49,485 nucleotides of DNA from Limimaricola cinnabarinus LL-001 (GCF_000466965.1 NZ_BATB01000020.1:1-49485), one strand, 5' to 3'; counted from the stretch's first letter, positions 17,345 through 27,253 are shown. Notes: generated from the letters alone by a model not told the origin. Numbers and translations: made by a program.

Positions 17345-17663
17345 GAAGGCTCCCGAGACAGACGGCCCGGTCCTGATCCCGCCCGAGCTGAAATGGCTCA
17401 AATGGCTGGTGATCGCTCTGGCGGGCGTGATGATCGCAGGCTTCCTAGTGCTGATCGCGGCGATTGTCATCCGTCTCGATACGGCACCCCAGCCCGCCGC
17501 GCTGCCATTGCCCGAAAGTCTCGCCCTGCCCGACGACGCCGAGGCCATGGCCTTCACCCAAGGCGGCGACTGGATCGCGGTGGTGACGACCGATGACCGC
17601 GTGCTGATCTATGGCCGCGACGGGGCCTTGCGGCAGAGCATGAAGATCGACCGCGCGGACTAA
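17343..17663 (+). CDS. DUF6476-type single-pass membrane protein
   Basis: 106 residues. A transmembrane helix (about residues 22-46, LVIALAGVMIAGFLVLIAAIVI) is followed by a ~60-residue domain ending GGDWIAVVTTDDRVLIYGRDG, probably periplasmic and beta-rich. It resembles the Rhodobacterales family DUF6476, of unknown function and usually beside the pseudouridine synthase gene. The start shares CATG with that gene, with GGAGAG 7 bases upstream. Confidence 0.82.
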   Translation: MKAPETDGPVLIPPELKWLKWLVIALAGVMIAGFLVLIAAIVIRLDTAPQPAALPLPESLALPDDAEAMAFTQGGDWIAVVTTDDRVLIYGRDGALRQSMKIDRAD

Positions 17664-17682
17664 GCCCGCGCGACCGGAGGCG

Positions 17683-18027
17683 TCAGGCGTGGCCGCCCTC
17701 GTGCGGGAGCAGGTGCGTCCAGAGCGCCGCGATGGCGAGCAGCGCCCCGAACAGCACGGCGTTCCATGAGGGCACCGCCATCGCGGTGAAGCCCAGCACC
17801 CAAGGCGACGCGACCACGAGCACCGCGACCACGGCCACGGCGTAGTCGATCCAGTCCCGCGCATCGGCCTGCATCAGGCCGATGGCGGCCAGAATCATGG
17901 TCAGCGCACCGAGCACGACCATGCCCCACATGTCGGCCCCCGCCATGCCGAGAGCCCATGGCGACACGATCAGCCAGACGCCGATCACGCCATAGATCCA
18001 GTCTTGCCAATGATGTCGATGTGTCAT
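17683..18027 (-). CDS. SPW-repeat membrane protein
   Basis: 114 residues, four predicted transmembrane helices arranged as two repeats, each with the SPW motif (IVSPWALG and VASPWVLGF). This small family is of unknown function. The ATG at 18027 is preferred because AGGGAGG lies 6 bases upstream; the ATG at 18033 directly abuts that site. Confidence 0.85.
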   Translation of the reverse strand: MTHRHHWQDWIYGVIGVWLIVSPWALGMAGADMWGMVVLGALTMILAAIGLMQADARDWIDYAVAVVAVLVVASPWVLGFTAMAVPSWNAVLFGALLAIAALWTHLLPHEGGHA

Positions 18028-18243
18028 CTGCATCCTCCCTCGCCGGGTCGGAGCGCAGGCCCGCGCGAGCCTTTCCGACCTAGGAGATTCGCGACCCGTC
18101 CGGACCGCCCACCGCGAAGGAAGCGGCCCTCGGGCCACGGGAGCCATATCCTGACCCCAATAGAAAGATGGCGATCGGCGTGGCCCCGAGGAAGACGGAG
18201 CGACGATCACATTTTCAGGACTGGCAGGAGAGGAGAGGAGAGG
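18028..18243. other. Gene-free interval with AGGAG tandem repeat
   Basis: This 216-base stretch between the SPW gene and tRNA-His has no convincing coding region. Its right end (18226-18243) holds 3.6 copies of AGGAG, read on the minus strand as a pyrimidine-rich tract directly after the tRNA CCA. Confidence 0.5.
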
Positions 18244-18320
18244 TGGTACCGCCTTCCTGGCTTGAACAGGAGACCTCTGGATCCACAATCCAGCGCTCTA
18301 ACCAACTGAGCTAAGGCGGC
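18244..18320 (-). tRNA. tRNA-His(GUG), alphaproteobacterial type lacking G-1
   Basis: 77 bases with encoded CCA (18244-18246). The anticodon stem CTGGA/TCCAG encloses loop TTGTGGA (anticodon GTG). The T stem is TCCTG/CAGGA. The acceptor stem GCCGCCT pairs with AGGCGGT through a G1-U72 wobble; the discriminator is A73 and the base before G1 is T. The missing G-1 and A73 match the known alphaproteobacterial departure from the otherwise universal tRNA-His identity element. Confidence 0.96.
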
Positions 18321-18458
18321 ACTGGCGCGGGAATTAGCGCCAGCGCGCGTGGAATGCAACCCCCCTGCCCCGGTTTTGGCCCCGCTTCCGCGAGGTCGTC
18401 CACCTTGCCCGGCGCGCGTCCCGGCGCTAGGGACATGCCAGCTTGGAAAGGAACCGAC

Positions 18459-18653
18459 ATGGGCATCGACACCGAACGCGACATCGAGGCGAACCTGCAG
18501 ATCGGGCCGACCGATCAGGGCATGGTGCGGCTGTTCATCGAGGCGGGCGCGACCGAGATCCCGATGGATTTCGACCCCGAGGAGGCCGAAGACATCGCCG
18601 AGGAGATCATGGCCGCCGCCCGCGCCGCGCGCGCGCTCAAGAAGAAAGGGTGA
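18459..18653 (+). CDS. Small conserved acidic protein (DUF6324-like)
   Basis: 64 residues, rich in Asp/Glu (MDFDPEEAEDIAEEIMAAARAARALKKKG). GGAAAGGA lies upstream of the ATG at 18459. It resembles a small Rhodobacterales family that I believe is DUF6324; that name is from memory. There are no motifs. Its 3' end overlaps the end of mmcB by 17 bases, tail to tail. Confidence 0.75.
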   Translation: MGIDTERDIEANLQIGPTDQGMVRLFIEAGATEIPMDFDPEEAEDIAEEIMAAARAARALKKKG

Positions 18654-19197
18654 CCGCCGGATCGCGCGCCTTGTGCCAACGCAACGCGGCGTGGCGCGCG
18701 AACTTCTGAAGCATCACCTTGCGCCGCGCGCCCGAGAGCTTGGCCTCGGGCGCCATGGCCACGATTTCGGCGTCATAGCCGTCGGCGATGATGACCCCCG
18801 TCTCCTCGGGCAGAAGCTCGCGCGGGAAACCGTCATCCACCGCCCAGAAATAGCGGTCGCAATAGTCGAGATAGCCCTGCCACTTGCGGTCGGAGGTGAA
18901 ATCGGCCCGGCTCGACTTGCACTCGATCACCCATAATTCGCCCTTGGGGCCGAGCGCCATCACGTCGACGCGCAGGCCCGAGGCGGGCACGAATTCCTCG
19001 ACGGTGACGAAGCCATGGCCCAGCAGGTGGCGGCAGACGCCGCGAGCGAGGATCTGGCCGGGCTGCGGCACGGCGCGCGGGCGCGACAGCGCTTCGGTCG
19101 AAAGCGCGTCGTCCGGCAGGGCCGCGACGCGGCGCTCGCCCTTTTCCCAGTCGTCCCAGTCGTTCCATTCATCCGGCATGGGCGGCATCATGAACAT
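18637..19197 (-). CDS. mmcB: MmcB-family DNA repair protein
   Basis: 186 residues from the ATG at 19197. The core has PD-(D/E)XK-like features: GLRVDVMALGPKGELWVIECKSSRADF (an E-x-K pair in IECKSS), then DRKWQGYLDYCDRYFWAVDDGFP. MmcB proteins belong to the alphaproteobacterial DNA-damage response. A GTG at 19302 would add 35 residues of unlikely composition; neither start has a strong ribosome site, so the start is uncertain. I looked for the alphaproteobacterial LexA box (GTTC-N7-GTTC) upstream and found none. It overlaps the DUF6324-like gene at the 3' end. Confidence 0.85.
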   Translation of the reverse strand: MFMMPPMPDEWNDWDDWEKGERRVAALPDDALSTEALSRPRAVPQPGQILARGVCRHLLGHGFVTVEEFVPASGLRVDVMALGPKGELWVIECKSSRADFTSDRKWQGYLDYCDRYFWAVDDGFPRELLPEETGVIIADGYDAEIVAMAPEAKLSGARRKVMLQKFARHAALRWHKARDPAVTLSS

Positions 19198-19450
19198 ATC
19201 GGCAACATGCTTCAAGACGCGAAAGCCCCGGCGCGACCCCTTGTCATCCCCTGCGCGCGATCCTAGATGTGCTCGCGGCGGGTTCTGCTCTTCTCGTGTC
19301 ACGGTACAATTCCAGTGGCCTTAAGCAATTCCACGGGAGCTGGCTCTGTGCGGACCCTGGTTCGTTTACCTGGCGCCCACCTGTATATACAGGTCCCCGG
19401 GAATTTTCACCCCACGGTCGCTGCGGTTCCCGCCACATCATCCCCGCATG
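19198..19450. other. Intergenic stretch with a 16-bp palindrome
   Basis: No convincing gene here if mmcB starts at 19197. It contains a perfect palindrome, ACCTGTATATACAGGT, at 19379-19394 and two copies of GGAATTG (minus strand, about 19 bases apart, near 19310-19336). It lies upstream of mmcB and downstream of nusB, so it may hold mmcB control elements. Confidence 0.55.
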
Positions 19451-19478
19451 AAAAAGGGGCGCGGCCTGTGCCACGCCC
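19451..19478 (-). terminator. Rho-independent terminator of the ribBX-ribH-nusB operon
   Basis: On the minus strand a 9-bp stem (GGGCGTGGC / GCCGCGCCC, one G-U pair) with loop ACAG is followed by TTTTT. It lies 26 bases after the nusB stop. Confidence 0.9.
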
Positions 19479-19504
19479 TCCTGATCCTTCGGCTTCTAGG
19501 CGCT

Positions 19505-19972
19505 TCAGAACGCCTCGGGCCGCGCCTCCCGCGCCATGTGGTCGAGCACGCCATTGACGAATTTCGGCTCCTTGCCATCGGGATAGAACGCCTTCGCGAT
19601 CTCCACGAACTCGACGATCACCACCTTGGGCGGCGTCACCTTGCCGAGGAACTCCGCGCCCGCCGCGCGAAACAGCGCGCGCAGCGTCGGATCGATCCGC
19701 GCGATCGGCCATTTCGCGACCAGCGCGCGATGCGTCATCTGGTCGATCTTGGCCTGCTCGTCGACCGCGCCCTCCATCAGGCCCCGGAAGGTGGCGAGGT
19801 CGCCCTCCTCCCATTCGCCTTCCTCGTAGGTCGCGCCGAAGCGGTGCATCTCGAATTCGCGCATGACGCTATCGACGGACTGGCCAGAGGCTTCCATCTG
19901 GAACAGCGCCTGCACGGCATACATGCGCGATGTGGAGCGCATGCGCCGCTTCTGGTTGTTCGATTCGGCCAT
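19505..19972 (-). CDS. nusB: Transcription antitermination factor NusB
   Basis: 155 residues. The typical pattern is RRMRSTSRMYAVQALFQME at the N-terminus and PPKVVIVEFVEIAKAFYPDGKEPKFVNGVLDHMARE at the C-terminus. NusB binds boxA RNA with NusE (S10) and supports antitermination on rRNA operons. The start at 19972 overlaps the ribH stop as TGATG, with GGGAG 8 bases upstream. ribH-nusB pairing is very common. Confidence 0.96.
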   Translation of the reverse strand: MAESNNQKRRMRSTSRMYAVQALFQMEASGQSVDSVMREFEMHRFGATYEEGEWEEGDLATFRGLMEGAVDEQAKIDQMTHRALVAKWPIARIDPTLRALFRAAGAEFLGKVTPPKVVIVEFVEIAKAFYPDGKEPKFVNGVLDHMAREARPEAF

Positions 19973-20490
19973 CAGCATTCTCCCAGCCGATCGGCGGTGA
20001 AGCCGAGGCCCTTGTCCTTGCGCCCGAGCTTGCGCGACAGCGCCACGAGATGCAGCGCCGCCGCGGCCGCGCCGCCGCCCTTGTTCTGGCCCTCCGGGTC
20101 GGCGCGCGCGGCGGCCTGCTCGTAATTTTCGACCGTCAGGATACCGTTGCCGATGCAGATCCCCTGCAGCCCGAGCAGCATCAGCCCGCGCGAGCTGTCG
20201 TTGCACACGGTGTCGTAATGCGTGGTCTCGCCGCGGATCACGCAGCCAAGCGCGACGAACCCGTCATATTCGCCCATGCGCGCGGCGATGCCGATCGCCG
20301 AGGGCAACTCCAGCGCGCCGGGCATCTCGACGACCTCGTAGCTGCCGCCCACGGCCTCGACCTCGGCCATGGCACCGGCAACGAGCCCGTCGGCGATGTC
20401 CTTGTAATAGGGGGCGACGACGATGAGGATCTTCGGGGCCTCGTCGAAGGCGGGACGCGCGAGCGCGTGGTGGGTGGGGCCGGCCATCAT
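19972..20490 (-). CDS. ribH: 6,7-dimethyl-8-ribityllumazine synthase
   Basis: 172 residues. The lumazine synthase motifs are present: PGALELPSAIG, VALGCVIRGETTHYD and NGILTVENYEQA. It condenses 5-amino-6-ribitylaminouracil with the RibB product (3,4-dihydroxy-2-butanone 4-phosphate). Two in-frame ATGs (20490 and 20487) overlap the ribBX stop; either could be used. The C-terminal ~30 residues (GGGAAAAALHLVALSRKLGRKDKG) are slightly longer than in E. coli RibH. Confidence 0.95.
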   Translation of the reverse strand: MMAGPTHHALARPAFDEAPKILIVVAPYYKDIADGLVAGAMAEVEAVGGSYEVVEMPGALELPSAIGIAARMGEYDGFVALGCVIRGETTHYDTVCNDSSRGLMLLGLQGICIGNGILTVENYEQAAARADPEGQNKGGGAAAAALHLVALSRKLGRKDKGLGFTADRLGEC

Positions 20491-21617
20491 CCGATCTCCG
20501 AGATCTTGCGGGTGCCGGTGATCTCGAGCCCATAGGCGTCGAGTCCGACCACGCGGGGTTGGGGGGAATTGGTCAGAAGAACGATCTTCGACAGACCGAG
20601 CGCCGAGAGGATCTGCGCGCCGAGGCCGTATTGCCGCAGGACATGCGGCGAATGCTCCTCGGTGGTGGCGAGCTTCATGTGCAGATCGCGCAGCAGCACC
20701 AAGACGCCGCGCCCTTCGTCGGCGATGGCCTGCATGGCGTCGCCGAATTCGCGGGCCCGGCCCTTGGGCCCGGTGCCCACCACGTCGAGCATCGGATCGA
20801 GCGTGTGCATCCGCGTCAGCACCGGCGCGTCGCCCGAAAGGTCGCCCTTGATGAGCGCGATGTGCTCGGCGCCTTGGGTGGTGTCGGTATAGACGCGCAG
20901 GGTCCAGTCGCCGCCGAACTCGCTTTGGATCTGCTGCTCGTCGCGCAGCTTCACGAGGTTGTCGTGGCGGCGGCGATAGGCGATCAGGTCGCTGATCGTG
21001 CCGATCTTGAGCGCGTGCTTCTGTGCGAAAGCCACGAGGTCGGGCAGACGGGCCATGGTCCCGTCCTCCTTCATGATCTCGCAGATCACGCCAGAGGGGT
21101 TGAGCCCGGCAAGCCGCGAGATGTCGACCGCCGCCTCGGTATGGCCCGCGCGCACCAGCACCCCGCCCTCGCGGGCGCGCAGCGGAAACACGTGGCCCGG
21201 CGTGGCAATGTCGGCGGCGGTCTTGGAGGCGTCGATGGCCACCGCGACGGTGAGCGCGCGGTCATGCGCCGAGATGCCCGTGGACACGCCCTCGCGCGCC
21301 TCGATCGACACCGTGAAGGCAGTCTCGTGGCGCGAAGAGTTGTTGGTGGACATGAGCGGCAGGCCCAGAGCGTCGATCCGCTCGCGCGGCAGCGACAGGC
21401 AGATCAAGCCGCGCCCATGCGTGGCCATGAAGTTGATCGCATCGGGCGTGGCCATCTGCGCCGGGATCACCAGATCGCCCTCGTTCTCGCGGTCCTCGTG
21501 ATCGACGAGAATGAACATGCGCCCGTTGCGCGCGTCGTTGATGATCTCCTCGATCGGGCTGATCGCATCGGACCAGTCGCGCTCCACGGGGCCTGGGGTC
21601 TCGAAGCTTTCGGTCAC
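20487..21617 (-). CDS. ribB: 3,4-dihydroxy-2-butanone 4-phosphate synthase with degenerate RibA-like domain (RibBX type)
   Basis: 376 residues. Residues ~15-215 form an intact RibB domain (DHEDRENEGDLVIPA; THGRGLICLSL; HTEAAVDISRLAG). The C-terminal domain resembles GTP cyclohydrolase II, but the zinc-binding CLTGD...C-D-CG region is replaced by a Cys-free stretch (TRMHTLDPMLDVVGTGPKGR), so cyclohydrolase activity is not expected. This matches the RibBX variant known in Proteobacteria. A GTG start at 21617 is preferred (CAGGA upstream). A true ribA must lie elsewhere. No FMN riboswitch is visible upstream. Confidence 0.92.
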   Translation of the reverse strand: MTESFETPGPVERDWSDAISPIEEIINDARNGRMFILVDHEDRENEGDLVIPAQMATPDAINFMATHGRGLICLSLPRERIDALGLPLMSTNNSSRHETAFTVSIEAREGVSTGISAHDRALTVAVAIDASKTAADIATPGHVFPLRAREGGVLVRAGHTEAAVDISRLAGLNPSGVICEIMKEDGTMARLPDLVAFAQKHALKIGTISDLIAYRRRHDNLVKLRDEQQIQSEFGGDWTLRVYTDTTQGAEHIALIKGDLSGDAPVLTRMHTLDPMLDVVGTGPKGRAREFGDAMQAIADEGRGVLVLLRDLHMKLATTEEHSPHVLRQYGLGAQILSALGLSKIVLLTNSPQPRVVGLDAYGLEITGTRKISEIG

Positions 21618-21759
21618 TGGCGATTCCTGACGATTTTGGGGCCGGGGCGGGAATGTTGGTGCAGATAACGGCTGGGGGCGGTTTTGCAAAGCCCGCAAGG
21701 GCCCGCGCGGGGTTGACCTCGCGCAGAGAGATTGTGCGGCCATGTCCGCCCCGCGCGGC

Positions 21760-22431
21760 CTAGCGTGGGGGCCAGCAGGCGGTGGCCGCGCCGAGACCCG
21801 CGATCACCGCGTCGAGCGCCGCGCGCGGCGCGATGGCGAGCATCAGGGGCGCGGAAGGGCGCAGCACCACCCGCCCCGTCACCTCGTTCGACGTGCCGAC
21901 CCGCCCGGCGGGCGAGAACCGGATGCCGTCCGTGGCCCAGCGCAGCCCCACGGAGGCGCAGCCCACCTCTCCCATGGGAAACAGCGAAAGAGGCGTGCCC
22001 GGCACGAGGTCGAGCCCGATCTCGGGCGGGCACAAAAAGACGAGGCTTTCGGCCCCGATCAACAGGCAGCGCCGGTCGGGCCGCGCGGCCAGCACGTGGA
22101 ACGCGGCCAGCTCGTGGTCGAGCCTCCCGCCGGTGAAGCCCACCGCCAGCACCAGCGGCGCGTCGATGTTGCGCAGGGCCTTGTCGAAATCGGTGCTGTC
22201 CTGCTCGGCGATCTCGTGCAGCCGGTCGACATAGCGCGCCGCCGCCGCGCCGAGGCTGTCCATGTCGCCGATCACGGCCTGCGGCGTCTGCCCCACGGCG
22301 GCGGCATGACGCGCACCGCCATCGGCCGCCACGAGGATCGGCGCGCGCGCCAGCGCGAGCGCCAGATCCCCCTCGCCCAAGGACCCGCCGCCCAGCAAGG
22401 TAATCGCATCAATGCACTGGACAATTGCCAT
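21760..22431 (-). CDS. thiN: Thiamine pyrophosphokinase
   Basis: 223 residues. Motifs are LVAADGGARHA, GDMDS, EQDSTDFDKAL and GFTGGRLDHELA, the nucleotide- and metal-binding set of thiamine diphosphokinases. It transfers pyrophosphate from ATP to thiamine, making the cofactor directly. AAGGG precedes the ATG at 22431. It is divergent from the long gene at 22575. Confidence 0.93.
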   Translation of the reverse strand: MAIVQCIDAITLLGGGSLGEGDLALALARAPILVAADGGARHAAAVGQTPQAVIGDMDSLGAAAARYVDRLHEIAEQDSTDFDKALRNIDAPLVLAVGFTGGRLDHELAAFHVLAARPDRRCLLIGAESLVFLCPPEIGLDLVPGTPLSLFPMGEVGCASVGLRWATDGIRFSPAGRVGTSNEVTGRVVLRPSAPLMLAIAPRAALDAVIAGLGAATACWPPR

Positions 22432-22574
22432 GCTCGCCCTTCATCATCGCCACAAGCCGAACGGTTCGCCGCAGTCTTGCCATGAAATCACCCCATGGCC
22501 ACCCGGATCGCGGTCCTGATTCAAACCCATTCACTGCTACATCAGCGTGGACAGGGTAGAAAGCGAGCGCTGAG

Positions 22575-24931
22575 ATGGTTGGATCAAGCAAGATACTTAC
22601 GGTGTCCTACGGGACATTTTCCTGCACGTTGGAGGGGTTCGACGACTCCTTCGACACGATGAAGGCCATTGCAGAGTATTTCCGCGATCTGGCATCGGAC
22701 GACCGGTATTTCGGGGCCGAGCCGCCGACGCCGGATGCCGAGATGCTGGCCCGCATCGCCGAACGCGAAGTGGCCCGCAGGTCGAGGCCCGCACCGAGAG
22801 CAGCGGCATCGTGTTGCGCACCGGTCAGGCGCTGCCGCCCATGGCGCAACCTGCTCCTCAAGCGCAGCCCGCACAAGAGGCGCGACCCGCTGCCGAGCCG
22901 CAGCCTGCTCTTGCAGCGCAGCCTGCGGCGGAGAGCGTCGAATCGACCCGACATGCCGAGGCGGCTCCGGAACCGGCCGCACAGCCCGCCCCCCGTGCCG
23001 CCGAAGCGCCGCGTCAGGTCCAATCCCGGACGCCCGCTGTCGCGCCGGTCATGCCCGAGCCGGTCGATGCCGCGCCGGTCGAGACCGAGACGCAAGAGGC
23101 CGTAGCTGAGCCCGAAACCGAATGGTCCACACCGGCGCCGCAGACCGCTCGGCCGCGCACGGCGCAGGACGGCGATAGCGTCGCGGCCAAGCTGCAGCGC
23201 ATCCGCGCTGTGGTCGGCCGCCAAACCGGTTTCGCCGACGACGAGGAGGAGGACATCGCCCCCGCCGCGCAGCGCCCCGCCGCCGGCATGTTCGACACCG
23301 CCCCCCAGCGTGCCGCTGCGCAGTCGTCGCGCTCCACCGAGGATGCCGCGAAAGCCCCTGCCCCCGTCGAGCAGACGGAAGAAGTTGGCACCGAGGCTCA
23401 GCCTGAGGCAACCGTTGCGCATCCGACGCGTGCCCGTGTCGTGCGGATGCGCAAGGCCGATTTCGACCGCGCCCTCGCCCGTGGCGAAGCCCACCGCATG
23501 ATCGAAGCCGAAGCTGCGTCGATGCCGCCGGTATCGCACGAACAGCCCGATCCGGCCGCAGCCGAGACGGATGCGGCTGAACCGCAGGCCGCGTCGAGCG
23601 CCGCTGCGCCGCAGACGGCCCAGGCGGAGACCCGGTCCGACGGGGCGACGCTCGAGACCGATGGTGCCGAAGCCCCCGAACACGTTGTTCCCGCGCAAGC
23701 TGAGCCTGCGGCAACGGCCGAACCGGACAGCGATCCTGCAACGCAGAGTGCCGCGCCCCGCACCGACGCCCAGCTTTCCGAGGATGCCGAACGCGCCCTT
23801 CTCGAGGAGCTCGCGGCGCTGGAGCGGGAAATGGGCTTCGATCAGGAGGGCCCGGCATGCCAGGAGATCGCGCAGGCAGACGACGCCAAACAGAGCGAGC
23901 CTGCCTTCGATGAGGCCGCGCTCGACGCCCCCGACGAGACTCCGGCCGAGCCCGACCAAGCCGAAGAGGACCGGGCTGAGGACGATCAGGCCGAGGACGC
24001 CTTCGGCATGCCGAAGGAGTTCGTTTTCAACATCGACGACCGCTCCGACACGGAACGCGATGTTGCGCATGACCGACGCCATGAGGATGCGGCAAAAGCC
24101 GAGGGCGACACGCCCGAAGACGAAGATACCGGATCGGACCGTCCCCTCGGAGCGCAGTCGCTCGGCACCGACGAGGCGGACATGTCGCGCCTGATGTCGG
24201 CCACGGCCGAGCGGATGGACGATCCCGAGTCGGGCCGCCGCCGTGAGGCGATCTCGCAGCTCAAGGCCGCCGTCGCCGCCACCGAGGCGGCACGTCAACT
24301 GGGAGAGGTCGAGCAGCGCCAGAGCGCCGAAGAAGCCTTCCGGGACGATCTGCGTCAAGCCGTCCGCCCCCGGCGTCCCGTTCTGCCCGTGCAGGGCACC
24401 GAGACCGCCGATGCCGCCCCGCAGCCCCGCCCCGACCGGCCCCGCCCGGCGCCGCTCAAGCTCGTCGCCTCGCAGCGCGTCGACATCGCCGACGAGCCTG
24501 CCCAGAGCCGCAGCGTTCCCGTGCGGCCCCGCCGCGTCGCGGTCGCCGGGACCGAACCCGAGACCGAGAGCCGCCCCCGGACCGGTTCGGACGGCGCGCC
24601 TGAGGCGACGCCCGCCCCCCGGACCGTGGACAGCGCCTCTGCCGGTGCGGAGAGCTTCAGCGATTTCGCCACCCGGATGGGGGCGCATGATCTGGGCGAT
24701 CTGCTGGAGGCCGCGGCGGCCTATACCGCCTTCGTCGAAGGAGCCGAGGACTTCTCGAGGCCGCAGCTGATGGACCGGGTGCGCGAGGTCTGCCCCGAGC
24801 CGATCAGCCGCGAGGACGGCCTGCGCAGCTTTGGCACGCTGTTGCGGCAGGGCATGCTCAAGCGGGTGCGCAGCGGCCGTTTCACCGTCGCCTCGTCGAG
24901 CCGTTTCAACCCCGAGCGCCGCGCCGGGTAA
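22575..24931 (+). CDS. Long Ala/Pro/Glu-rich conserved protein of unknown function (frameshifted)
   Basis: About 785 residues when repaired. Three parts: (1) an ordered N-terminus of ~70 residues ([20 protein letters not shown], then [15 protein letters not shown] and AEREVARR); (2) ~550 residues of low-complexity acidic, Pro/Ala-rich linker with scattered short helical islands ([37 protein letters not shown]); (3) a compact C-terminus of ~90 residues ([20 protein letters not shown] to FTVASSSRF), which looks like a small helical or winged-helix domain. The break at ~22781 is repaired by one extra G, giving ARRVEART. I recognise both ends as conserved among Rhodobacterales but know no function. 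No signal peptide or membrane segment; likely cytoplasmic. Confidence 0.82.
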
Positions 24932-24962
24932 ACCGGTCCGGTCGAAGGCACTATCCCAACGA

Positions 24963-24992
24963 AAAGGGCGGCACCGGAAGGCGCCGCCCTTT
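24963..24992. terminator. Bidirectional terminator between convergent genes
   Basis: A 10-bp stem AAAGGGCGGC / GCCGCCCTTT encloses a 10-base loop. It has T-rich sequence on the plus side and, from GAAAAGG, on the minus side. It serves the long gene ending at 24931 and the purA-DUF2842 operon ending at 25018. Confidence 0.85.
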
Positions 24993-25017
24993 CTCGTCTC
25001 GACTACGAAAGACCGGA

Positions 25018-25254
25018 TCAGCCGTCATCGCGGTCTTCGTTCGGATCGGCCTTGCCGACGCCGAGAAAGATCCGCCGGAACGGCAAGGCCCAGAGAAAGC
25101 CCAAGCCCACGTAGATCGCCAGTTCCACGAGGATCGAGGGCCGGTCGAACAGCCCCACCAGCGTGATCGCCACGATGATGTAGCCCGGCAGGCCCACCAG
25201 CAGGATCAGCAGCGACAACCGTCGCCGCGCCTTGATCGAGAGCTTGCGCGCCAT
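25018..25254 (-). CDS. DUF2842 small membrane protein
   Basis: 78 residues with two transmembrane helices (LLILLVGLPGYIIVAITLVGL and ILVELAIYVGLGFLWALPF) and an acidic tail. It matches the alphaproteobacterial DUF2842 family, of unknown function. It starts 13 bases after purA on the same strand, so it is probably co-transcribed. Confidence 0.85.
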   Translation of the reverse strand: MARKLSIKARRRLSLLILLVGLPGYIIVAITLVGLFDRPSILVELAIYVGLGFLWALPFRRIFLGVGKADPNEDRDDG

Positions 25255-25267
25255 CAGCCCCGCCCCC

Positions 25268-26560
<1,293 letters not shown>

Positions 26561-26733
26561 GGACGTACCCTCTCCGGTCTTGCAATCCGGCGTCCCTATA
26601 GCGCCGGGCGCGGCTTGGCGAAACCGCAAACTGGCTTCGACCCTCTCGCGGGCCCACTTCGGGGTTGCGACACGGGCCGCCCTCTTCTAGATACGGCGCG
26701 TTCCGCCACACCCCGTCGCTCGCAGAGGTCCGC

Positions 26734-27093
26734 ATGGAAAACGTCGTTCTGATCGTCCACCTGATCCTCGCGCTGTCGCTGATCGGCGTGGTGCTGCTGC
26801 AGCGTTCCGAAGGGGGCGGCCTCGGCATGGGCGGCGGCGGTGGCGGCGTGATGTCGGGCCGGGCCGCGGCCACGGCACTGGGCAAGGTCACCTGGGGCCT
26901 CGCGGCGGCCTTCATCGTCACATCGATCGCACTGACGATCATCGCGGCCGAAAACTCGGCGGGCGGATCGGTACTTGACCGGTTGAGCGGCTCGGCACCG
27001 GCGCAGGACAGCGCACCCAGCACCGATCTCGGCGGTGGCAGCCTGTTGCCGCCCTCGGCCTCCGACGGCCCCATCGTGCCGCAGGCCGAGTAA
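26734..27093 (+). CDS. secG: Protein translocase subunit SecG
   Basis: 119 residues. Two hydrophobic helices (VVLIVHLILALSLIGVVLLQ and KVTWGLAAAFIVTSIALTII) flank the glycine-rich cytoplasmic loop SEGGGLGMGGGGGG, which is diagnostic. A hydrophilic C-terminal tail of ~45 residues follows, as is common in alphaproteobacteria. SecG assists SecYE-mediated export. AGAGG lies upstream of the ATG. Confidence 0.94.
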   Translation: MENVVLIVHLILALSLIGVVLLQRSEGGGLGMGGGGGGVMSGRAAATALGKVTWGLAAAFIVTSIALTIIAAENSAGGSVLDRLSGSAPAQDSAPSTDLGGGSLLPPSASDGPIVPQAE

Positions 27094-27117
27094 AGCCACC
27101 CACAATCACTGGGCGTC

Positions 27118-27253
27118 GGCCGAATTCGGCCACATGATCTTGCGCCCCCGGTTGCGGTCACGGGCCGAATCCGGGTATCCTCAAATCCCGTGATGCCGCG
27201 AAACCCACGTTTCGCGGCAGTCTTCCATTCGATGCTCATTCGACGATCACGGG
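27118..27253 (+). promoter_or_regulatory. Structured leader between secG and pyrG
   Basis: The 172-base gap holds three symmetric elements: the palindrome GGCCGAATTCGGCC (27118-27131); an 11-bp perfect hairpin TGCCGCGAAAC-CCAC-GTTTCGCGGCA (27194-27219); and CCCGTGAT (27187-27194), able to pair with ATCACGGG (27246-27253) across that hairpin. The last arm includes the only G-rich candidate ribosome site for pyrG. It could be a secG terminator region, a pyrG leader control structure, or both. Confidence 0.5.

Noticed and set aside
19198..19400. LexA (SOS) box upstream of mmcB
   Set aside because: No GTTC-N7-GTTC or GAAC-N7-GAAC spacing is present; the palindrome there has a different layout.
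21618..21759. FMN riboswitch upstream of ribBX
   Set aside because: The 142-base interval lacks the conserved riboswitch core elements and is short for one plus an expression platform.
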